The notes: a model not told the origin generated them from the letters alone. 64,000 bases of DNA from Pseudidiomarina aestuarii (GCF_003987355.1 NZ_PIPR01000001.1:1736001-1800000); one strand, 5' to 3'; positions 28,268 through 37,632 are shown, numbered from the stretch's first letter. A program made the numbers and translations.

Positions 28268-29105
28268 AGTCCTGTTCCGGTTGCTTACGCCGTTTGGCTG
28301 CTTCTTTCTCGGCATGAATGAAATCCACATCATCCATCTCGACCTCTGGAATTTCATCGCAGACATTACCACCTAATTGATTGACCGCCTGACATAGATC
28401 GGCAACTTTCTGGTCGAGAATGTGCACGTGGTCGAGCATCCGCCCGATTGCGGTAGCTACTGGGTCTGGATTGTCGGCGGAAATTGCGTAAGCATCAAAC
28501 CCATACTCTTTCGCAATCTCTTCACGGCGTTTTACGACTTCTTTATCTTCTGGTGAACTTGCAACGCGAGCAGGAATGCCCATGACCGTCGTATCCGCAG
28601 GCACATTCTTCACAACTACTGCATTGGAGCCTATACGAGCATTCTGGCCTACTTCAATAGGTCCAAGTATCTTGGCGCCCGCACCAATCACTACACCGTT
28701 ATGAAGGGTTGGGTGGCGCTTGCCGCGAGCCCAGCTAGTACCGCCCAGCGTTACACCATGATAAATTGTGACATCATCACCGATTTCAGCCGTCTCACCA
28801 ATCACTACTCCCATGCCATGGTCGATAAAAAATCGACGTCCAATACGAGCACCAGGATGAATCTCAATACCTGTCAACCAACGCGATAGATGTGAAATCA
28901 TCCGCGCTAACCAGTACCAACGCCACTGCCACAAGCGATAGCTTAAACGGTGCCACCAAATGGCATGCAAGCCCGGGTACGTTGTCAGTACCTCAAAGCT
29001 ATTGCGAGCGGCTGGGTCGCGTTTGAAAACGCTTTGAATATCTTCGCGCATACGTGCAAACATTGATTGGCTTCGTCCATCGTCTAACTGCGTCTGTAGC
29101 GTCAT
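28266..29105 (-). CDS. cysE: serine O-acetyltransferase
   Basis: A 279-residue hexapeptide-repeat transferase that makes O-acetylserine, the cysteine precursor. It has [11 protein letters not shown] and [11 protein letters not shown] in the N-terminal helical domain. The left-handed beta-helix holds [22 protein letters not shown] with the catalytic His, and GVTLGGT. The architecture is the shorter EpsC-type with a charged C-terminal tail. An alternative start at 29063 (MFARMREDI) matches many relatives and has a better ribosome site. Confidence 0.93.
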   Translation of the reverse strand: MTLQTQLDDGRSQSMFARMREDIQSVFKRDPAARNSFEVLTTYPGLHAIWWHRLSYRLWQWRWYWLARMISHLSRWLTGIEIHPGARIGRRFFIDHGMGVVIGETAEIGDDVTIYHGVTLGGTSWARGKRHPTLHNGVVIGAGAKILGPIEVGQNARIGSNAVVVKNVPADTTVMGIPARVASSPEDKEVVKRREEIAKEYGFDAYAISADNPDPVATAIGRMLDHVHILDQKVADLCQAVNQLGGNVCDEIPEVEMDDVDFIHAEKEAAKRRKQPEQD

Positions 29106-29236
29106 AGTATATCAACTTCAACGGCTGTGCGTTAATCAACCTGCTGGTCGGGTACTTGGTCGCAGTTGTTATTGACCATGTCTACAACTGAGGACTATCT
29201 TGGAAGACACCCTAAACCTCGCTTTAAGGACTATTT

Positions 29237-30511
29237 ATGCGTAAGTATTTAGCGTTAGCAATTATCGCTGCGTGCAGCCAAACAGCACTAGCTGACACCT
29301 TAGTGTACGCCGGAACTCTGATTGACGGCACTCAGGCAGAACCGAAGTCAAATATGACTGTGGTCATTGATGACGGAAAAATAACAGCTATTGAGAGCGG
29401 ATTCCGTCGAGCCGCTGATGGCGATGTCGTAATTGATCGCCGCAATGGTACAGTTATGCCTGGGTTTATTGATATGCACACGCATTTGACGTCGCAAAGC
29501 AGCCCCAGTAGTTACATTGAACGATTCACGAAATCTGCACCTGACGTGACACTCGATGCTGTCCGCTACGCAAATACGACGCTGATGGCAGGCTTTACCA
29601 CCGTGCGCGACCTTGGCGATTCCTTCAATGCCAGTATTGCGCTTCGGAACGCGGTTAATGCAGGCAAAGTGACCGGTCCACGTATCTACACCTCAGGTAA
29701 GTCTATCGCGACCACCGGCGGTCATGCCGACCCAACCAATGGTGCGCGAAAGGGATTGTATGAATCACCTACGCCTGCAGATGGAGTTGCGAACGGTCCC
29801 TATGAAGCTCGCGAGGCCGTGCGTGCGCGGTATCAAGATGGTTCAGACTTAATCAAGCTTACCGTTACCGGTGGCGTATTGAGTGTAGCTAAGAGTGGTC
29901 GTAATCCACAATTTATGGCGGATGAGTTAGAAGCCGTAGTGGCCACAGCCAAAGACTACGACATGAAGGTGACTGTTCATGCCCACGGTAAAGAAGGCAT
30001 GTTACGCGCAATCGAGGCTGGCGTAGCTTCAATCGAACACGGCACTTACATGGACGAAGAAGTAATGGCGGCGATGAAAGAAAAAGGCGTCTATTACGTA
30101 CCGACCATTACTGCAGGTCGATCGGTCGCTGATCGCGCCAAAATTGATGGTTACTTCCCTGAAGTAGTGCGTCCGAAGGCAGCTGAGATTGGTCCATTGA
30201 TTCAGGGCACTTTTGGTCGCGCTTACAAAGCGGGTGTAAAGATTGCTTTTGGAACCGATGCAGGTGTGTTTGACCATGGCGAAAACTATCGTGAATTTGT
30301 GTACATGGTCGAAGCAGGTATGCCGCCTCTCGAAGCCATTCGCAGTGCAACCTACGAAGCAGCGCAATTATTAGGCGTTGATGATATCGGCACCATTGAA
30401 GTGGGTAAACGTGCTGACGTGGTAGCAGTAAACGGTGACCCACTTGAAGATATTAGCATCCTTGCCGATATCAATTTAGTTCTTAAAGACGGTGTCGTTT
30501 ATAAGCAATAG
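29237..30511 (+). CDS. secreted metal-dependent amidohydrolase
   Basis: A 424-residue protein with a cleavable signal peptide (about 1-19, ending ALA). The TIM-barrel amidohydrolase motifs are DMHTH (near 76), KLTVTGG with the candidate carboxylated Lys (near 210), HAHG (near 250), IEHGT (near 268) and GTDAG (near 338). Similar proteins are annotated as imidazolonepropionase-like or Xaa-Pro dipeptidase (prolidase). A periplasmic peptide or amide hydrolase role fits the two S9 peptidases nearby, but the substrate is inferred. Confidence 0.88.
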   Translation: MRKYLALAIIAACSQTALADTLVYAGTLIDGTQAEPKSNMTVVIDDGKITAIESGFRRAADGDVVIDRRNGTVMPGFIDMHTHLTSQSSPSSYIERFTKSAPDVTLDAVRYANTTLMAGFTTVRDLGDSFNASIALRNAVNAGKVTGPRIYTSGKSIATTGGHADPTNGARKGLYESPTPADGVANGPYEAREAVRARYQDGSDLIKLTVTGGVLSVAKSGRNPQFMADELEAVVATAKDYDMKVTVHAHGKEGMLRAIEAGVASIEHGTYMDEEVMAAMKEKGVYYVPTITAGRSVADRAKIDGYFPEVVRPKAAEIGPLIQGTFGRAYKAGVKIAFGTDAGVFDHGENYREFVYMVEAGMPPLEAIRSATYEAAQLLGVDDIGTIEVGKRADVVAVNGDPLEDISILADINLVLKDGVVYKQ

Positions 30512-30523
30512 CATCACTAACGC

Positions 30524-30994
30524 TTAAGCAAAATCTCGTAATAGCTGGCGGACGTCATTAAGAATGACCTCCGCCAGTTCTTTTTCATAGCCTTCGCGCT
30601 CTTTGTCTAACTTTTTAATTTCTGTCTTCGGATATTGCTTCCGTGCTTCGTGAGTAGGCATGTGTTTGATGCGCTCGTACATATCATGCAACGCTGGATA
30701 CTTCGCAGCGTAATCCAGCTTCTCTTGGTCGACTCGGTGGTCCAGTAATACCACAATACGCAGAGCTCCTTCAGATAACGGGCATTGATCTTGTTCCATC
30801 GCCTTCGCAATAGTCACAATGCTCTCGTGCAAGCGCTCATTACGTTTAGTGATAAGCTCTTGCTGACGTGTGTTCTGTCTGCGCAACTGCCCCAACATTC
30901 GGCCTGCGTAAAAGGCGAGTACCGCAATAATCACGATACCAACAAGGGCTAAAAGCCAAGCCCACATAGGTAGATTAATCTCGCTCATCCTCAT
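30524..30994 (-). CDS. DUF2489 membrane-anchored protein
   Basis: A 156-residue protein with one N-terminal transmembrane helix (about 10-32) followed by basic and helical cytoplasmic sequence. EQDQCPLSEGALRI and the YPKTEIKKLDKEREGYE region mark it as DUF2489, of unknown function. Its start lies inside the end of yihI (20-bp overlap), so the two are translated together, an arrangement I recall from other Alteromonadales. Confidence 0.85.
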   Translation of the reverse strand: MRMSEINLPMWAWLLALVGIVIIAVLAFYAGRMLGQLRRQNTRQQELITKRNERLHESIVTIAKAMEQDQCPLSEGALRIVVLLDHRVDQEKLDYAAKYPALHDMYERIKHMPTHEARKQYPKTEIKKLDKEREGYEKELAEVILNDVRQLLRDFA

Positions 30995-31496
30995 CTAACT
31001 CCCAATCATCTTCGTCGTCAGCATACTCACCATCAAAGTCTTCATCGTCTTCATCATCAATCTCGATGCCGAGTTGCTCTGCCAATTGGTTGAACCTGTC
31101 GGTACGTAAATCAACGTACTCAAGTTCACTTGGCGTCAGCTCTTGATCTGCTTCTAACTTAGCCAGCAGCTTTTGTAAACGTGCATCGTTTTGCAGCGCA
31201 TTCAATTCTGCCAATGCCGCAGCCCGGTCAAACAACTTCTGCCGTGCTGGTGTTGGAGTAACTTGATTCGGATCAACGAGTTTAATCGGCTTCTTGCTAC
31301 CATGCCGAGGGTCTGTTGAAGACTTCGCAGAACTCGGTGTATTTGGCTTCGCAGCCGCAACATTGAACCGACTACCTGGCTTATGCCCTTTGTGTGGGCC
31401 TGTACGCGTTGCTGGTGCTTTTTTTGATTTTGGCTCAAGTGGCTTTTTACTGGGCGCCAAAGGTCCCGTTGTGCGCGTTTTTTTGCGACGAGTCAT
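30975..31496 (-). CDS. yihI: Der GTPase-activating protein YihI
   Basis: A 173-residue protein with a very basic, Lys/Pro-rich N-terminal half (KKTRTTGPLAPSKK, GHKPGSRFN). A helical core (LNALQNDARLQKLLAKLE) and a strongly acidic C-terminal tail (DDEDDEDFDGE) follow. This is the YihI layout. YihI stimulates GTP hydrolysis by Der (EngA) and so tunes 50S ribosome assembly. Its gene neighbours match the E. coli engB-csrC-yihI region. Confidence 0.9.
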   Translation of the reverse strand: MTRRKKTRTTGPLAPSKKPLEPKSKKAPATRTGPHKGHKPGSRFNVAAAKPNTPSSAKSSTDPRHGSKKPIKLVDPNQVTPTPARQKLFDRAAALAELNALQNDARLQKLLAKLEADQELTPSELEYVDLRTDRFNQLAEQLGIEIDDEDDEDFDGEYADDEDDWELDEDERD

Positions 31497-31605
31497 AAAC
31501 TTTCCATGCTGAATAAACGACCAAAGATAATGTTGCTAGTTTAACCGATTTAGAGAATTTCTTCAGAAATAAACGTGGACTGAGAGATTAAGAGCAAGAT
31601 TTGGG

Positions 31606-31911
31606 TGGGGAAATAAAAAAGGCGATGAAAATCATCGCCTAATTTATTCTCAAACTGTCACACAGCGCACGTGCGATCTTCGAGAACGGTTGTCAACGCC
31701 TTCCATGTTATTAATTATACCGTCCGTGTGCTTTTTTATTATTATTGTTATTCGTTAAGCGCATTAACCGAGCATTTTATTATTGTTGTTCGCTTGGTTA
31801 AAAATGGCCTCCTGGCCGAGTCATTATTCCCTGGATTATTATTATTATTTGCTTCAGTAGTGCGCCATCCCAGCGTTCTACCTGATTTGCAATGGCATTC
31901 AGACTACTGAA
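31606..31911 (-). ncRNA. candidate structured regulatory RNA at the csrC position
   Basis: The 576-bp gap between yihI and cytochrome c4 has no credible protein. On the minus strand a TATAAT box (31918-31923) is followed about 7 nt later by TTCAGTAGT, which pairs perfectly with ACTACTGAA 50 nt downstream, enclosing a GCCAT/ATGGC stem. Next come a GGCC-AGGA-GGCC tetraloop hairpin, TTAACC/GGTTAA and AAGCG/CGCTT pairings, AU-only linkers, an ACGGT/ACCGT pair inside CACAC/GTGTG, and a strong terminator. Five GGA motifs occur, one in a tetraloop. The E. coli csrC gene lies between engB and yihI in the same orientation, so a Csr-type RNA that binds CsrA is the leading idea. No homology search was possible. 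Confidence 0.55.
31611..31639 (-). terminator. strong terminator ending the candidate csrC-like RNA
   Basis: GGCGATGA/TCATCGCC form an 8-bp perfect stem with a 3-base loop, followed on the minus strand by TTTTTTATTT. Cytochrome c4, the only upstream minus-strand gene, has its own terminator at 32023, so this one must serve something between. Confidence 0.9.
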
Positions 31912-31917
31912 TCGAAA

Positions 31918-31923
31918 ATTATA
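31918..31923 (-). promoter_or_regulatory. -10 box of the candidate csrC-like RNA
   Basis: TATAAT on the minus strand, with only a weak -35 (CTTAGA at 17 bp). A weak -35 would fit an activator-dependent promoter. No perfect GacA/UvrY-type palindrome is seen; TTTACA and TGTAAA words about 70 bp upstream are in the wrong relative order. Confidence 0.4.
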
Positions 31924-32022
31924 ATCAATGATTTTTATGATCTAAGAGAAGGCTTTTTTATTACTTTTTCTTTTATACCTTGGTTTTACATGGTTTTTTT
32001 TGTGTAAAGTTCAGCTTTAAGA

Positions 32023-32056
32023 GACAAAAAAAGCAGCTCGAAAGCTGCTTTTTGTC
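32023..32056 (-). terminator. terminator of cytochrome c4
   Basis: AAAAAGCAGCT/AGCTGCTTTTT form an 11-bp stem around a CGAA loop, 20 bp after the cytochrome stop. The minus-strand tail is TTTTTTT. Confidence 0.9.
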
Positions 32057-32072
32057 GCGCTTCAGCGCGGTT

Positions 32073-32699
32073 TTAGTACAATCCGGCGAGGTAGTTCGCC
32101 AAAATTTCGATATCTTTATCAGTCAATTTTGCTGCTACATCGCGCATCATTCCGTTCGGGTCATTCGCTCGTTCACCGCTACGGAACATTTCCAATTGCT
32201 GTTTCACGTAAGCAACATGATTGCCAGAAATATCGGGAAACTTAGCCAAACCCATACCGTCACCGCGTGGGCCGTGACATGCAGTACATGCTGTTAGACC
32301 GCGAGCCTCGTCACCACCGCGATATAAAGCTGAGCCAGCTGCAACAACGTCTTCTGGTGTTTCACCTAATTCTGCATCTTGGGCGGCAAAGTAGGCAGAT
32401 AAATCTGCAATATCTTGATCGCTCAAATTCATGGCTTGGCCTTGCATGATTGCATTGGCTCGACCCTGCTCACCGTTGGTTTCGGCGGCAAGGCGATAAT
32501 CCATTAACTGCTTCGCCAAGTATTCAGCGTGCTGGCCCGCAATCTTTGGATACATATCAGAAGGCGAATTGCCGTTCGGTCCATGACAGGCTGCACAGAC
32601 ACCTGCCTTTTCTTGACCCGCTTCGACACTACCTTGCTGAGCCATAGCAAAGCTTGTGAGTCCTACATATAGCCCAACGAACAATGCGATTTTTTTCAT
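32073..32699 (-). CDS. dihaem cytochrome c4
   Basis: A 208-residue periplasmic protein. The ATG at 32699 gives a clean signal peptide ending AMA; the longer frame upstream is rejected. Two cytochrome c domains each carry one haem site, CAACH and CTACH, with later Met ligands. Cytochrome c4 carries electrons from the bc1 complex to terminal oxidases. It sits divergently next to engB, a linkage seen in many marine gammaproteobacteria. Confidence 0.94.
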   Translation of the reverse strand: MKKIALFVGLYVGLTSFAMAQQGSVEAGQEKAGVCAACHGPNGNSPSDMYPKIAGQHAEYLAKQLMDYRLAAETNGEQGRANAIMQGQAMNLSDQDIADLSAYFAAQDAELGETPEDVVAAGSALYRGGDEARGLTACTACHGPRGDGMGLAKFPDISGNHVAYVKQQLEMFRSGERANDPNGMMRDVAAKLTDKDIEILANYLAGLY

Positions 32700-32811
32700 G
32701 ATCGATATCTCTGCTCTGGAATCTTTAACAGACGCTATTTTACACAAAACTACTAAGGATTAAATGCCTAATCATGTTACTATGCGCTTTCTTGAACGGT
32801 AACGAAAAATC

Positions 32812-33462
32812 ATGAACGAACGCATCAACTTCCAACCGACATCTTTTCTTATCAGCGCAGCCGATATTCGCCAACTTCCAGCCGACACGGGAGTCGAAAT
32901 CGCGTTTGCGGGGCGTTCGAATGCCGGAAAATCCAGTGCTCTTAATACGCTAACTCGGCAGAAAAGTTTAGCTCGTACGTCAAAAACTCCTGGTCGCACC
33001 CAGTTAATCAACGTATTTGAAGTGTCGCCAGAGCGTCGTCTCATTGACTTACCAGGTTATGGTTACGCCAAAGTGCCTATTGCGGTTAAAGAAAAATGGC
33101 AGATGGCTCTGAGTGAGTACCTTCAACGAAGAGAATCTTTGCGTGGCTTAGTGCTACTCATGGATATTCGTCATCCTTATCGCGACGTCGATCAAGAATT
33201 GCTGTATTGGGCCGCCGAGTCTGGTATTCCAGTGCTGATACTCCTTACCAAAGCCGACAAACTCAAGCCGGGCATCCGCAAATCAACGCTCTTAAAAGCG
33301 CGCGAGGCAGCTATGGTGTTTGGTGGCGAGGTGACCGTTGAAGTCTTCTCTTCTTTGACCAAAATTGGTCTTTCCGAACTCGAGGATCACCTCACTCATT
33401 GGTTTACTCAACCGATTGCTGAGCCCGAAGCGGGCGAGCAGGAAGGCGATGACCTCGAGTAA
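32812..33462 (+). CDS. engB: ribosome-biogenesis GTPase EngB/YsxC
   Basis: A 216-residue small GTPase with G1 GRSNAGKSS (near 38), the switch II motif [10 protein letters not shown] (near 83), G4 LTKADK (near 150) and G5 near 183 (SSLTK). It assists late 50S subunit assembly. The transporter gene downstream starts inside its last codons. Confidence 0.96.
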   Translation: MNERINFQPTSFLISAADIRQLPADTGVEIAFAGRSNAGKSSALNTLTRQKSLARTSKTPGRTQLINVFEVSPERRLIDLPGYGYAKVPIAVKEKWQMALSEYLQRRESLRGLVLLMDIRHPYRDVDQELLYWAAESGIPVLILLTKADKLKPGIRKSTLLKAREAAMVFGGEVTVEVFSSLTKIGLSELEDHLTHWFTQPIAEPEAGEQEGDDLE

Positions 33463-34345
33463 CGATGCGCCGCCGCTGCGAGCATGGTTGTTACTGGGTT
33501 TATTGGCCCTGATTTGGGGTGCTTCTTTTTTATTGATTAAGAAAGGTTTGCTAGCCTTCCGGCCTGATCAACTTGCGGCTATTCGAATAGCCTCCGCTGG
33601 TTTTGTGTTGCTACCTTTTATTCTACGCCGATTTCGCACAGTACAACGGCAACACTGGCCGAAGCTGATCACCGTCGGCATGGTGGGTAGTTTTATCCCT
33701 GCTTTCTTGTTCGCATTTGCGCAAACTCAAATCGCTAGCGGAGTTACCGGTGTACTCAATACATTTACACCGTTGGCAACGCTGATTATCGGCGTTTTGT
33801 TATTCAAACAAACATCGCGGTTACAGCAATGGCTGGGAATTGTTATTGGTATGGCAGGAACCATTTTGCTGGTTACTGCTTCTGCAAGCGGTGAGCTTGA
33901 TTTCAACGCCTACGGATTACTAATCATCGCAGCAACCGTTTGTTATGGATTAAATCTCAATCTGATCAAGCATAAAATATCTGACCTCGGAGCACTTACC
34001 ATCACCGGGGTTTCGCTATTTCTTGTCGCTCCCCCTGCAGCAGTCTACTTGTTCTTTGGGACACCATTCCTAGAGCAAACCGGTGACCCGCAATTCGCCT
34101 TCGCGCTCACGGCTGTGCTGGCATTGGGTATTATTGGGACAGCCGGTGCGCTCATTATTTTTAACACCGTTGTCAAAATGTCTGATACCACTTTTACCAG
34201 TTCCGTGACCTATTTAATTCCGATTGTTGCACTCTTACTCGGGGTCGCTGATGGTGAGTCTTTCTTTCTACAACATGCTTTAGGTATGGTCGCCATACTG
34301 AGTGGGGTGTGGATTGCGAACCGGAAAAGAAAAAGCCCGGCATAA
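33449..34345 (+). CDS. EamA/DMT-family transporter
   Basis: A 298-residue protein started at the ATG 33449, with AGGA 5 bp upstream. The start overlaps the end of engB by 14 bp and an earlier in-frame Met is rejected. There are ten hydrophobic helices in two EamA repeats (about 8-140 and 150-290), with the typical [14 protein letters not shown] opening. It probably exports a small metabolite or amino acid, but the substrate cannot be assigned. Its stop codon lies in the loop of a terminator that serves the opposite strand. Confidence 0.9.
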   Translation: MTSSNDAPPLRAWLLLGLLALIWGASFLLIKKGLLAFRPDQLAAIRIASAGFVLLPFILRRFRTVQRQHWPKLITVGMVGSFIPAFLFAFAQTQIASGVTGVLNTFTPLATLIIGVLLFKQTSRLQQWLGIVIGMAGTILLVTASASGELDFNAYGLLIIAATVCYGLNLNLIKHKISDLGALTITGVSLFLVAPPAAVYLFFGTPFLEQTGDPQFAFALTAVLALGIIGTAGALIIFNTVVKMSDTTFTSSVTYLIPIVALLLGVADGESFFLQHALGMVAILSGVWIANRKRKSPA

Positions 34346-34440
34346 AGCCGGGCGAAAATACATCTTACAATCCAGGGAGAGAGAACATCTCTTCGAAAGG
34401 TTAAACGGACAAAACACTCGTTTAATGCGCCTTTCATAAA
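34324..34440 (-). ncRNA. candidate small RNA or structured 3' end downstream of polA (spf position)
   Basis: The 180-bp gap after polA holds two hairpins and a terminator in order on the minus strand. These are TTAAACG/CGTTTAA (11-base loop), then AGAGA-TGT-TCTCT, then the terminator GCCCGGC/GCCGGGC (34335-34353) with a TTTTTCTTTT tail that reaches into the EamA gene. In E. coli the Spot 42 gene spf lies just after polA in the same direction. One 13-base stretch (AGATGTTCTCTCT) differs by one base from Spot 42, but the conserved Spot 42 5' end is absent. It may simply be the polA 3' UTR. Confidence 0.38.
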
Positions 34441-34524
34441 ATCAGACTTGCGGTCTTTACAAAAGTTCAGAAATCCCTGTTCTTTTTTTTGCTAACTTTT
34501 TATCTATTTGATTTATAGAGCTAT

Positions 34525-37302
34525 TTAATGTGCTTCATCCCAATTATTTCCGACTCCAGCCTCGGCAATAAGAGGAACTTTCAACGTTACCGCCTGCTCC
34601 ATGACCTCTACTAGCTTCCGTTGAAAGGACTCCAGAAGGTCTTCACGAATTTCAAATACCAATTCATCGTGAACCTGCATAATCATATAAGCTTCGCCGT
34701 CTTTGGCAGCTGTCGCTAGGTAGCCGGCAACATCAATCATAGCGCGCTTAATAATGTCTGCCGCAGAACCTTGCATGGGCGCGTTGATAGCCGCGCGCTC
34801 TGCCGCTTTGCGGCGGGCACCATTCTGTGCACGTATTTCGGGTAAATGCAGACGCCGCCCAAAGATAGTTTCAACAAAGCCATCACGTTTGGCTTGTTGT
34901 CGCGTCTTTTCCATATACTCGAGAACTCCGGGGAAGCGTTCGAAATACTTATCCATGTACTGTTGCGCTTCATGGCGCGGAATATCGAGTTGCCGCGACA
35001 AACCAAAGGCGCTCATGCCGTAAATCAGACCAAAATTGACCGCTTTAGCTCGACGACGTTGCTCGGTAGTCACTTGATCAAGCTGCACACCAAATACCTC
35101 AGCGGCAGTCGCGGCATGAATATCGCGACCTTTACTAAACGCATCTACCAGCTGTGGGTCGGACGACAAATGGGCCATGATTCGTAGCTCAATTTGACTG
35201 TAATCGATGGCCATAATCTTATAGCCCTGCGGCGCAGTGAAAGCCTGCCGAACACGGCGTCCTTCAGCGGTTCGGATCGGGATATTTTGTAAGTTCGGAT
35301 CACTGGATGATAAGCGCCCAGTAGCCGTTACCGCCTGATGATAGGACGTGTGCACACGATGAGTTTCAGCATTCATCATCTTGGGTAACTTATCCGTGTA
35401 GGTCGACTTGAGCTTGCTCAGACCACGGTGCTGCATAATTACATCAGGTAACGGATAGTCGTGCGCAAGTTCTTGCAACACCTCTTCCGCTGTTGATGGA
35501 GCGCCCTTCGGAGTTTTCTTGATCACCGGCAATTGCAGCTCATCAAATAGAATTTCTTGTAGCTGTTTTGGTGAGCCCAAATTGAACTCGCGTCCAGCTA
35601 TAGTGAAGGCTTTATCTTCAAGCTCTTTCAGCTTTGCCGCGATTTCTTTGCTTTGTGCAGCCAGCAATTTAGCGTCAATTTGAACCCCGTGCTGTTCCAT
35701 ATCGGTCAAAATGGGGACCAGTGGGAGTTCAATTTCAGTAAGAACTCGTTCAAGACTGGGTACTGCTGACACTTCCTCCCACAAGCGCTGATGTAACTGC
35801 AAGGTCACATCAGCATCTTCTGCGGCATACGGGGCCGCTTCTTCCAGAGCGATTTGATTAAATGTGATTTGTTTTGCGCCCTTGCCAGCAATATCCTCAA
35901 ACTTAATCGGATTGTGTCCGAGATACTGCAAGCTCAACGTATCCATATCGTGCCGCGAGCCAACGCTATTAAAAACATACGACGCTAGCATGGTGTCATT
36001 AGCAATACCCGCCAAACGGATTCCGTAGCGGCGCAAAATATGTCCATCATATTTCAGGTTCTGACCAATTTTGCCTGGTTTATCAGCTTCGAGAATTGGC
36101 TTTAATTGCTTGAGCACAAACTCACGTGATAGTTGTTCCGGTGCGCCAGCATAGTCATGCGCAACAGGCACATACGCAGCCTTACCGGCTTCTATTGCAA
36201 ACGACAGGCCGACCAATTCAGCTTCCATATAATTGAGGCTGGTGGTTTCGGTATCAAATGCAAAAGCATCTGCCTGCTTCAGCTCATCAATCCAACTTTC
36301 AAACGTTTCTTTATCAAGAATCGTAATGTAATCGTCATGCTTAATGGGTTGTTCGAGCAACGACCCCTGACTTGGCTGACTATTGGAAGCAGAAGATGAC
36401 CGTGCAGTGACTGGACCTTGTTCCGCCAATTCTGCTAGCCAACGCCGAAACTCACAGTAGGTATAAAGCTCTTGCAGCTTCTCGATATTCGGTTCTTGAA
36501 TTGAAAGTTCATCTGGTTTCAATGCCAGCTCGACATCTAACTTAATCGTGGCGAGCTCCTTCGACATAGCGAGAATATCGGCATGCTCTTTAAGCTTTTC
36601 TGGCATCGTTTTGGCGCCACGAAAATTTAGATCGGCAATCTTTTCGGGATTGGCCAACATCGCATCGATCGAGCCCATACCCTGGAGCATCGCTAACGCG
36701 GTCTTTTCCCCCACTTTTGGTAGTCCCGGAATGTTATCGGAGCTATCACCCATCAGCGACAGCAGATCAATCATTTGCTCTGGCTTGATACCGTATTTAC
36801 CGACTACGCCATCGGCATCAAGCAATGTATCGGTCATAGTGTTGATCAGCATCACATGATCATTCACGAGCTGAGCCATATCTTTGTCGCTCGTGCTAAT
36901 TAGTGTAAATCGACCCTCGTCGCCAGCCTGTTGGGCAAGTGTGCCAATCACATCATCTGCTTCAACGCCGTCGATGCATAGCAGCGGTAAGCCCAAAGCT
37001 TCAACAATGGCATGCAATGGCTTTATTTGACTGCGTAAGTCATCCGGCATCGGCGGTCGATTACCTTTATAGTCCGCATAAATTTCATTGCGAAACGTCG
37101 ACCCCTTGGCATCAAAAACAACGGCCATATGGGTCGGGTGATACTTTTTGATTAGACTCCGCAGCATATTTACGACACCGTAAATAGCACCGGTTGGTTC
37201 GCCAGCTGAGTTGGTCAAATGCGGTGGCGCATAAAAGGCGCGGAATAAATAGGACGACCCATCGACCAAAATAAAGGGATTTTCGGGCACTTGTGCGGCC
37301 AT
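34525..37302 (-). CDS. polA: DNA polymerase I
   Basis: A 925-residue enzyme with three domains. The 5'-3' exonuclease (about 1-290) has VFDAKGSTFRNEIYADYKGNR and GVEADDVIG. The 3'-5' proofreading domain (about 325-515) has FDTETTSLN and an intact DADVTLQL-type ExoIII region. Polymerase A (about 540-925) has motif A DYSQIELRIMAHLS, motif B RRRAKAVNFGLIYGMS and motif C QVHDELVFE. It is used for Okazaki-fragment processing and repair. Its leader carries two phased DnaA boxes. Confidence 0.97.
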   Translation of the reverse strand: MAAQVPENPFILVDGSSYLFRAFYAPPHLTNSAGEPTGAIYGVVNMLRSLIKKYHPTHMAVVFDAKGSTFRNEIYADYKGNRPPMPDDLRSQIKPLHAIVEALGLPLLCIDGVEADDVIGTLAQQAGDEGRFTLISTSDKDMAQLVNDHVMLINTMTDTLLDADGVVGKYGIKPEQMIDLLSLMGDSSDNIPGLPKVGEKTALAMLQGMGSIDAMLANPEKIADLNFRGAKTMPEKLKEHADILAMSKELATIKLDVELALKPDELSIQEPNIEKLQELYTYCEFRRWLAELAEQGPVTARSSSASNSQPSQGSLLEQPIKHDDYITILDKETFESWIDELKQADAFAFDTETTSLNYMEAELVGLSFAIEAGKAAYVPVAHDYAGAPEQLSREFVLKQLKPILEADKPGKIGQNLKYDGHILRRYGIRLAGIANDTMLASYVFNSVGSRHDMDTLSLQYLGHNPIKFEDIAGKGAKQITFNQIALEEAAPYAAEDADVTLQLHQRLWEEVSAVPSLERVLTEIELPLVPILTDMEQHGVQIDAKLLAAQSKEIAAKLKELEDKAFTIAGREFNLGSPKQLQEILFDELQLPVIKKTPKGAPSTAEEVLQELAHDYPLPDVIMQHRGLSKLKSTYTDKLPKMMNAETHRVHTSYHQAVTATGRLSSSDPNLQNIPIRTAEGRRVRQAFTAPQGYKIMAIDYSQIELRIMAHLSSDPQLVDAFSKGRDIHAATAAEVFGVQLDQVTTEQRRRAKAVNFGLIYGMSAFGLSRQLDIPRHEAQQYMDKYFERFPGVLEYMEKTRQQAKRDGFVETIFGRRLHLPEIRAQNGARRKAAERAAINAPMQGSAADIIKRAMIDVAGYLATAAKDGEAYMIMQVHDELVFEIREDLLESFQRKLVEVMEQAVTLKVPLIAEAGVGNNWDEAH

Positions 37303-37401
37303 AGGATTCTCTTGCTACTCGTTGTTATTCGAGGGATTAAAGTACGTGGCGCTAGCATGCCATAGGCAGCAGTTTGGTGCTAGTCAGCGTTCAAATAGAA
37401 T

Positions 37402-37421
37402 TGTGGGTATCATGTGGATAA
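37402..37421 (-). promoter_or_regulatory. two tandem DnaA boxes in the polA leader
   Basis: The minus strand carries a perfect TTATCCACA (37413-37421), then a 2-bp gap, then ATACCCACA (37402-37410, two mismatches). Both have the same orientation with an 11-bp period, about 100 bp before the polA start. Confidence 0.55.
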
Positions 37422-37495
37422 GTCTGTGCATGAACGACTTCACGCATCAGCTGAAGATCAAAGATCTCTGATGTGAATTGATTTGAATTATTTTG

Positions 37496-37632
37496 AAAAA
37501 CAAGGGGTTGCGAGTATTTACGATAACCCCAAACAGCTTTATTTTTCTTATGGTTCAGTTGTGGAAACTGATTTACTGCATCCGACTCGGAAAGTGTTCT
37601 TGCTAACAGCTAAGACTGTTCGAGTCGGTAAG
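37496..37632 (-). ncRNA. candidate small RNA upstream of polA
   Basis: This occupies part of the 523-bp non-coding gap. On the minus strand an extended -10 (TGATAGTCT, about 37635-37645) is followed by CCGACTCG (37628-37621) pairing with CGAGTCGG (37589-37582), with AACAG/CTGTT nested inside. Then come a CAGTT-TCCAC-AACTG hairpin (37570-37556) and GGGGTT/AACCCC (37530-37504) with a TTGTTTTTC tail. Successive perfect stems ending in a terminator suggest a transcript of roughly 135 nt. I recognise no known family. Confidence 0.4.

Noticed and set aside
31638-31707. A leader-peptide-like 18-codon frame (MEGVDNRSRR...) on the minus strand before the 31611 terminator.
   Set aside because: No Shine-Dalgarno sequence; it lies within predicted RNA stems and is easily expected by chance.
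31671-31910. 79-codon plus-strand open frame in the yihI-cytochrome gap.
   Set aside because: Low-complexity, Phe/Leu/Ser-rich translation with no ribosome site. It lies antisense to the structured RNA candidate.
34324-34440. Naming the polA-downstream RNA Spot 42 outright.
   Set aside because: The conserved 5' end of Spot 42 is absent; only one short fragment matches.
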